Assembly (NCBI GenBank): GCA_029959195.1 | Contig: CP114121.1 | Span: forward strand, 248,001 to 312,000 | DNA length: 64,000 nt | Origin: Dictyophora rubrovolvata | Taxonomy: Eukaryota; Basidiomycota; Agaricomycetes; Phallales; Phallaceae | Reading direction: 5' to 3' | Shown here: positions 57,481 to 64,000 of the stretch, piece after piece | How the letters are laid out: the number at the start of each line of letters is the position of its first letter | How positions within the stretch are numbered: position 1 is the first letter of the stretch | The notes under the pieces: model-generated | Database searches by the model: none | Seen by the model: the letters and a program-made list of their open reading frames with translations, nothing else | What the model was told of the DNA's origin: nothing | Program-made: the position numbers and the translations under genes

Positions 57481-58685
57481 ATGAAGTAGCGACCAGCTTT
57501 CGTGAATGAAGATATACAATGGGGCATCTCGCCAATCGGTGTCACTTCTTTGTCCACCGCGCCCAAAACCATAAGATGTGTTTTCTTGCCGACCTCAGAG
57601 CTCCCCTCTTGCACGGAAAGCTACATGCGGTCCATAACGTTTTCTTTGCCTACTTTTGCGCCGAGGTTTGCTTTGCAGGCTAGGACAATTCTTGACAGCA
57701 CCGAGGAAAATAGGTTAGCCAGGGGGGTTGAACCATTGCCTTCTAGAGGAGAGGAGTTACCACCGCTGAGTGAGCAAGAACCTATGATAGAGTCGTGCTT
57801 CAGTCCATATCGTGTCTCAAGCAGATGCATAACTTGGTCCACGTCCACCCTCTCAACAGGACAGTAATGATCCAAAACGGTCTACTTTCATAAATGACGT
57901 TCATCAAGTTCGTGATCCAAAAGAGTCATGGATGGGAAAGTTGCCAGATTCGGTGATGTAGTGCGGGGATTTAGAGTCAGAGGAATTGGTGGAGCCTCCA
58001 GAACACAAATTGAATAAATTGGAGTTTCGCGGTGTAAGCTGCTGAACAGAGTTTTTTCTTGAAAGGATTGCGTTTGAACTGGACATGACATGAAAAATAA
58101 TTCCAAAGCCTGACCACAGTGTTGGGATAAACGGTTAATCCCTTCCAATGTGTCATGATCATCTCTTTTTGGAAATACTAACGTTCGAGTGATTCCCTGT
58201 GATTTGAAAATAGCGCGAGTATCACCTACTACTGCTCCCTTAGCTGATGAACACTTGAAGCTTCACCTTTTCAAGCTTTGAGTGCCACAACCATCGGGTT
58301 TTGAAGGAAATAGACACGAATCTGCGAAGGCAGATTGAAGCAAACGGACTGCGCTGAAGAAGGTACATGGCTTTCTAGTTCTTATATATCGAAATCTTGC
58401 GGTAGCGAGTGCGGAAAAGAGTTGGCATTGGTTGATATGTCTAGTACGAGTGCTACAATCGCCGCAGCACTGGTGTATTAGCTGGGGGCATAGCCAAAAG
58501 CCAAAAGATACCCAGCGACCAGCGGTCGTGGTGAGAGTGGTGAGAGTGATTGATGATGTCAGCTTGTCGGAGTTTGCCGAAAGCTGTAGCGGATGCTTGA
58601 TTACTCAGACTTTACTCCTAACCCTTGCCTAACCCTCAACGTTTCAACCATAAGCCGCCACCCTCTCTGATTTTTTCAGCACAGC
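57480..58685. repeat. Segmental duplicate of 8.88-9.87 kb (upstream of F-box copy 3)
   Basis: Matches are interrupted by an inserted stretch (about 57,660-58,280) that has no partner in the 9 kb copy. No intact gene in it. Minus-strand frames at 57,621-57,875 and 57,888-58,148 look like scraps. Confidence 0.65.
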
Positions 58686-60209
58686 ATGCCTCATTCCAAA
58701 GCTCAACTTTTACATAGTAACCCTTCCCTGATTAATCAACTACTTCCGGTTGAAATTCTTATCATGATTTTCCTCCTCCTCGGTCCTTCTTCTTTGAAAA
58801 ATCCCTACGTTTATCTGCCACTGTCCTGGGTCTGTCATCATTGGCGATATATAGTGCTTGACACCTCAAAGTTCTGGAGCATTATAGCACATAAATGCCA
58901 TAACCATGGGGCCCATCATTTCACCTGAGATGTCATCTTCTGTTCTAAATCACATGAAGTAGATGTTGCCTTGTGCTCAGAGAAATGCGGGGAACGTTCA
59001 TATATCGCATCCTGTATAGCTTCTTCTAAGCACTTCGAAATCAGGACTTTACTCCTTGAAGGCTGCTCAAATTTGTATTTCGTAAGAAGAACCTTCAAGT
59101 TTACTCATTTGGAGAACTTGATTCTCTCGAAGGTTTGTATGCTGGGCCGGTACCACCAACGGTCTTTCGATGGTTTTCTCTCTGCGGTTAATCCACAATT
59201 CATTGAGATGCCATCCTCACTACTCAGCAAGCAAATATCACAGAGTCTAAATCGTCTTGAATGGCTCAAGCTAGATGTCTTGGGCTATCATAATAATGTC
59301 AAAACTTCCATTGTTTACCATGTTCTGGAAACATTACCTAGTCTCCGAATTCTGAATCTAATTTCAAGGCAGTATGACTCTTCTGAAGATGCCCATCCTG
59401 CTATTACTTTACCAAACTTATGAATGTTCAGCCTGGATCCTGGGACAGGTGGATTTTGCTCTATTCGGACACCGGCCTTGAGTTACTTGGCTGTTTTGCC
59501 ATATACTCCTGGGGTTTATGACTGGGATCACTTAAATAACATTGATCTTTCAAGCGTGAAAAAACTATGTATCACTCCTTGCTATTTTCAACATGAACCT
59601 TCTCATCATGTTGCTTGCATATCCACAGGCTACTCCGGAGAAGATTGCGAATTTTTCAACAATTTCCATGCACCATTGTCAGTTTCAGCATTGGACAGGG
59701 CCATGGATCATCATTGGATATTACCACCGACAAACTCCTTCCATATTTCATTCCAGTGGGTATTAAATCATGAAGGGTTGTATTCTCAGTTGAAGCGTCA
59801 AGCTACAAACCTTGTCGAGCTTACAGTGGATTGTTGATATATGAGAAGCATGAAACACTCGAAGTGTCAGGGAAAATTTCAGAACTTTCTGAGTGAAATA
59901 TTGAACAACTTTGACACGATCACCTGTCTAACTATATTACGCTGCCGCAGCTTCATATCGATATGCAATCTTCTAATGGATGGACGGAGACTTCCCCGCT
60001 TGAAACAATTGACGTACCAAAGTTCATTCAATCCGGCTTGTAATTCGGGAATTGTGTTTACATATATGACGATGGTACAAGGCGCGAGAATCGAGGCTGG
60101 CAGTGAGCAATTGAAGATCCTCAAGCTGAAGGACTTCTTAATCATTCCTCAGGAAGAAGTTATAAAAATTGATGAGAAGCTTAAAATACAGCTTATAATC
60201 TTGGAGTAG
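58686..60209 (+). pseudogene. F-box gene copy 3, broken by three in-frame TGA codons
   Basis: One frame runs the whole length (MPHSKAQLLHSNPSL to the final LIILE) with all F-box and leucine-rich motifs recognisable, but three TGA stops interrupt it at 58,926-58,928, 59,421-59,423 and 59,835-59,837. Copies 1 and 2 show what stood there: at the last two sites both have CGA (LRMFSL; CRSMK), at the first copy 1 has CGA (TRDVIF). All three are thus C-to-T changes in CpG. No frameshift was found. Many other CpG of copy 2 are TpG or CpA here (gtcgtcat to gtcatcat, agcgtt to agcatt, aatcgca to aatcaca). Confidence 0.85.
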
Positions 60210-60454
60210 CTGGAAATCCGCCTATGCAATAAGTTTTCTTTTTGTAGCCTGAGGTTGACTTTAAAGAGGGAATTTCATGTATTATGTATCTACACTTCAT
60301 TATCAATCTCAACGCTAGCTTCAGATTAAGAAGAAGTCAATAGGTGCCTTCAAATAAAAAAAGCGCATGTCAGACATATCTAAGCAAGCAACTCCCGCTT
60401 GGTCAAAGCATTCCCCAACCTCCACGACTCTTCGCCAAATATCTTGATGAGGTC

Positions 60455-61100
60455 TGAGTACCGAATACTACATCGACATTTCCGATCAGGGCTCCTTCAC
60501 TTTTGGATGTCTCAAGGTAATGAATCAGATGCTGCGGTTTAACATCTGTAATCTGGAAACCTCGCATCTTTCCAATCGAGACGTACCTAATAATTTCTCC
60601 GGACGGGTGACAAAAGCGATTCCCTCTCATTTGCATTATGCATGTTATTATTGGGCATTGCACCTTTATTCTGCATATTTCACCGACAAAATTGTCACCG
60701 AAATTTGTACCCTGATGGAGGAAAAACTGTTATTCTGGTTCGAGGTACTCAGTCTTTTGAATGATATTGAGCAAGGCTGCTCAGCAATGGCAATTTTGAG
60801 AGATTGGTTACAAGTTCACCTCTTTTTATCACTTTGCATTACACCATTGATTGATTTGAGCTTAGAATGCAGACAGTGACTTAGCTACCTTAGCTAGTCA
60901 GATGTTGGATGTGTATCATTTTGGTCTTACTTGCAAAGAAGCGATGTCAGGCAGTGCACCGCACCTTTATCTCTCTGCTTTACCATTTTCTCCTCGAAGT
61001 TCATTTATATCTAAACAATACCTTCCACAATATCCGCACCTGCTCAGCCTTGACATTATTGGTCAATCCGTTGATTTTATCCCTGCCGAAACTATTGGCG
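60455..61100 (+). pseudogene. Loose NLR fragment (end of NACHT module to first WD40 segment)
   Basis: The plus strand reads STEYYIDISDQGSF, MNQMLRFNICNLETSHLS, WALHLYSAYFTDKIVTEI, LLNDIEQGCSAMAILRDW, then the homologous intron and LYLSALPF, SFISKQYLPQYPHLLSLD. These align with the minus-strand NLR at 2905-2260. The match starts and ends abruptly inside domains, with neither P-loop nor further WD40 repeats, so it is a translocated piece. It lies directly behind the broken F-box gene in the same orientation. Confidence 0.8.
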
Positions 61101-61239
61101 TCACGTTTTGTTTCCTTTTTGGTTTTCAGCATTATTCCTTTTTGTTTAGTTCGTTCCGGAGCAACCTGTTTCTTCGGTAGATAGTAAAAATTCCGATTAT
61201 ACTTCTGGAAACCTGTGTAGAAGTGAATAAATACGTCAT

Positions 61240-61745
61240 AAATGCACGAAAAATATCATTATTTTCCCCGTTGAAACAAAAGCGAACTTCGATGAAAACT
61301 GAGCTCTAAGTCGCGTCTTTAATAAGGCTCTAGATCTGGACTCTCTTTTCTTATAAAATTTCACCTCGTTTCAATACCTAGAGGCCCTTATAGCCCTCAA
61401 ACAACTTTTATTTCCTATCCCACTCTAAACGACTCTACTTTACACCCTTCCTCTTTGAATACACGCATATTGGATCCCTTCCTTATCCAGTGCTGTTGCG
61501 CGTCGCACTTCACAACATATTTTGACGTTTCAACCGCTTTAATTTTCCCTTGTCCCCATTTTCTCTTGATTCTCTCTCTTCTGTGAGCGGAAACATCGTT
61601 TCATGTTTAATTACTCGATTTAGTGTTTCCCAGGGGACTTCAGATTCTGCTATGTACTTGCACACATCATTAACCCTGTAGTGAAGCTTTCTATATAATA
61701 CTAATGTTGAAAGGAGGATTTGTGAGCATAAGCGACAATATCACT
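61240..61745. repeat. Repeat K, copy 2
   Basis: Partner of 57,230-57,480; longer, with an inserted pyrimidine-rich stretch (61,390-61,600). No gene seen. Confidence 0.55.
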
Positions 61746-61815
61746 ATCTTAAGCCTCAAGAACTGCTTATAGGCTATACATTTATTTCTAAAAATATATA
61801 CATCAAGAACCACAA

Positions 61816-64000
61816 TTAAGAGGTTCCTTTACATTTCGTCCACCTCGTGCCATGTACGAACTTGTCAAAACAGAGTTTCGTGATGTTTTTCTTGGGCATA
61901 TGCACCATACACGGATACCAAAGTCCTTCTCTTCTTTCCGGTGGGACCCAGAACAAAAGCTCCCCGCAAGGCCCCAAGACCCAGCCGCCTTCTGTGTTAG
62001 CGAAGGCTAATGGTGATGCATTATTCTGTGCCATTAGTGCATAGTCCAACGTCTCCGCATTTTCTACCAGTGGTTCTTTGGTATCGGTTTCACTTGACTT
62101 GGTTGTCAGACAGTTTGAAGGGGCTAGCCTTAATAAAAGCCAACTCACCTCGTAGGTTTTAGATAATTAATGGGGAGCGGGCCGGATGGGGGTGCGTTAG
62201 TCATATTATGTTCATAAAGGGCTGTTGCAACCGCGAGCGCATGCCAGCTCAAGATTTTCGGACAGCCCCCAAAACCGTCTGTTATGACGAGGTGCTTATC
62301 ATCAAAAGCAAATGACTGTATTCTGGATTTCTGACGCCATGGATACCGGATCGTTTTGATCATGTCCCGCGTTTGTACATCCCAAACAACGATCTGGAAA
62401 TAATCCCCAGCCCGAGTGTCTGATTTTGTTACAGTCATGATTTGAGTCGAATCGTTGGAAAAAAATATCACCGCGTGCATCGTATTTAGAGGGAAACCGG
62501 GTAAAGCCATATTGTTTCCTATATCCCAGAGTATCACTTCGTCACAACCTGTCCATGCCAAATATTTCCCATTTGGGGAAAGTCTCCCTTGCTTTAAACC
62601 CTTCGAGACATGCGGCTGGCAATTCACCTTCGTTCCTGTTGCGGCGTCAAACAATTCGATTCTGTTTTGCGAGATATCTATGATATATCTTCCATTAGGA
62701 CAGAAAATCGCGGAGAGACATAGTCTATCAGAGGACCCCAGAGGATCCCCTGGATCACCAACGGCGTTTTTGAAAGGACCGACTGATATTTTATCGGGAA
62801 GATGGCATTCCCGAATTTCGCAATACGAGTCACCGGAAATCTGGTCATCATATGCAACGAGAAACTTGGTACTTGTCTGTGAAAAAGACAGAGATTTTAT
62901 ACTGCCTCCAATATTGTATGGTCCTCCAATTAGGTGACAAGCGCAAACGTCCCACATTTTGACAGTCCCCTGATCATATCCAGAGATAAGATAGTTGGCA
63001 GTAGCCGAAAATGCAAGCGCGGTAATATCATCTTCTGATTCCTCTAAAACGATTTGTCCCTCCACTTTGTTCCAAAGACAGAGCCTGCTTTGTATAATGT
63101 TGTCATCATCGTTGGCGAAGACGACGTCAATGACATACGCTACACACATGGCGGCATTGATAGAAAAAATATCAACAGGAGAATCTAGTGTAATCCTGAC
63201 TTTGAAAACTATGGTATTTGTTGTTGTGACGTCCCAGATTTGGAGGAACTCATGCTCGAGAACGAGAACAAGGTATTTTTCGTGCAGCCAAAACCTATCC
63301 ACGAGCTTAGCATCAGGGTAGTCATCTGAGCTGGGCTGGATGTGTGTATTCCATTGCCGGATGTATGTCGTGCAGTCCAAGTTGTCTATAGCCAACGCAA
63401 CGTATTTCAAATCGGGTGAGAGCGCAAGATCCAGAATAGTGTCATCTACGTGGGATTGATGGATCAACTCTCCTGTCAACAGAGTCCAAATGTAGTAAGT
63501 ATTGTCGCAGGGCGAAAGAACATATTGATCATTGGCGGAGAATTGGACAAGATTAGCTCTGGACACGTTAATGTCAAGATTGGCGAAGCTAACTTCTTTC
63601 CATGTGGCCAGACTCCAAACCTCCGTGATTCCGCTGAATTCTTTCAAAATAGCGATGTAGTTGTTACTGAGTGCCAGACAACAGGATTTGCTCCAAGTGG
63701 CGACAAAAACTTGCTCCCGGTTATCCCATACGTGCACCTTCCCCTCTCTCCCAAAGAAGGCAAACAAGTTCCCGTTCGGAGAAAATGCACTTCTTTTCTT
63801 GTCTTTGAAACGGCCGAAAGTATCCTTCGGCGCACAAGTGTCAAAACGACTAGTAACCAGGCCATTCTTCCGACTGCATAAGAATATTTGCTTGTCGGAT
63901 TCAAAGGCGATGAACTGCCCATCAGAAGAGATGGTACAAAAACGACACAGACCCTGGATGTCCAAATCGTGGAATTCACGCTTTATGTCATCCGCCTTGA
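61816..64000 (-). CDS. NACHT-WD40 (NLR-like) protein, WD40 half (partial)
   Basis: The C-terminal part of a second NLR; the NACHT module would lie beyond base 64,000. The exon 62,145-64,000 encodes WD40 blades such as FSPNGNLFAFFGREGKVHVW, LALSPDLKYVALAI, LAFSATANYLISGYDQGTVK and LSPNGKYLAWTG. Donor gtgagttgg after NYLKPTR leads, over a short intron, to the last exon (SSETDTKEPLVENA, WVLGPCGELLFWVPPERR, KFVHGTRWTKC), the usual end of basidiomycete NACHT-WD40 proteins. The frame is open throughout. It aligns over its length with the left-edge gene, whose own last exon lies outside the window. Likely role: effector or non-self recognition by the propeller; not shown. Confidence 0.88.

Noticed and set aside
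58686-60209. TGA recoding or read-through to explain the open F-box frame with three TGA codons
   Set aside because: Both intact paralogues have sense codons there and the changes fit CpG decay. No other gene in the window uses TGA in frame.
1-64000. tRNA or rRNA genes
   Set aside because: I looked for T-loop and B-box-like strings and found none in a convincing cloverleaf context. A covariance-model scan would be needed to exclude them.

Overview
The window is nuclear DNA of a filamentous fungus, most probably an agaricomycete basidiomycete (mushroom-forming group). Genes are split by many short introns of about 45-80 nt with fungal GT-AG or GC-AG borders. The families present are those that typically expand in mushrooms: C2-NACHT-WD40 NLR proteins, an F-box family with a shared leucine-rich body, a short-chain P450, GMC oxidoreductase, HsbA and a membrane terpene cyclase. 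I see no rRNA, tRNA, CRISPR array, or retroviral/LTR element.

Layout. 1-5.3 kb: NLR-like gene on the minus strand, running off the left edge. 6.8-11.4 kb: two F-box paralogues. 12.2-13.8 and 21.2-22.9 kb: two copies of an unrecognised 'MPxFFGKLFG' gene inside ~2.5 kb direct repeats; a decayed third copy lies at 42-43 kb. 15.3-16.5 kb: 6-phosphogluconate-dehydrogenase-like oxidoreductase. 17.1-17.8 kb: small serine-rich protein with a distant relative at 43.3-44.2 kb. 18.7-20.3 and 25.9-27.4 kb: inverted duplication, each arm ending in the 5' part of an HsbA-type secreted-protein gene; only the right one (27.3-28.3 kb) is complete. 24-25.4 kb: multipass membrane protein. 29-40 kb: the most ordinary stretch, with nicotinamide riboside kinase, P450, GH32 invertase, a small C2H2 protein and an NmrA-like protein. 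40.7-57 kb: three C2H2 paralogues in repeated blocks, a PaxB/Pyr4-type membrane terpene cyclase, a whole Tc1/mariner element, a palindromic MITE and a GMC oxidoreductase. 58.7-64 kb: a decayed F-box copy, a loose NLR fragment, and a second NLR gene running off the right edge.

The main theme is gene birth and death by segmental duplication. At least nine sequence families occur two to four times, in direct and inverted order, usually with one intact copy and others cut, point-mutated or reduced to promoter plus first exon. The NLR and F-box families bracket the window. Paralogous spacers serve as natural empty sites for the Tc1 element and the MITE. The third F-box copy is broken by three stops, all CGA-to-TGA, with many other CG-to-TG/CA changes, as expected of cytosine methylation acting on duplicated DNA. 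The metabolic genes are single copy and do not form an evident cluster. Exon borders below were placed by eye from splice sites and reading frame.
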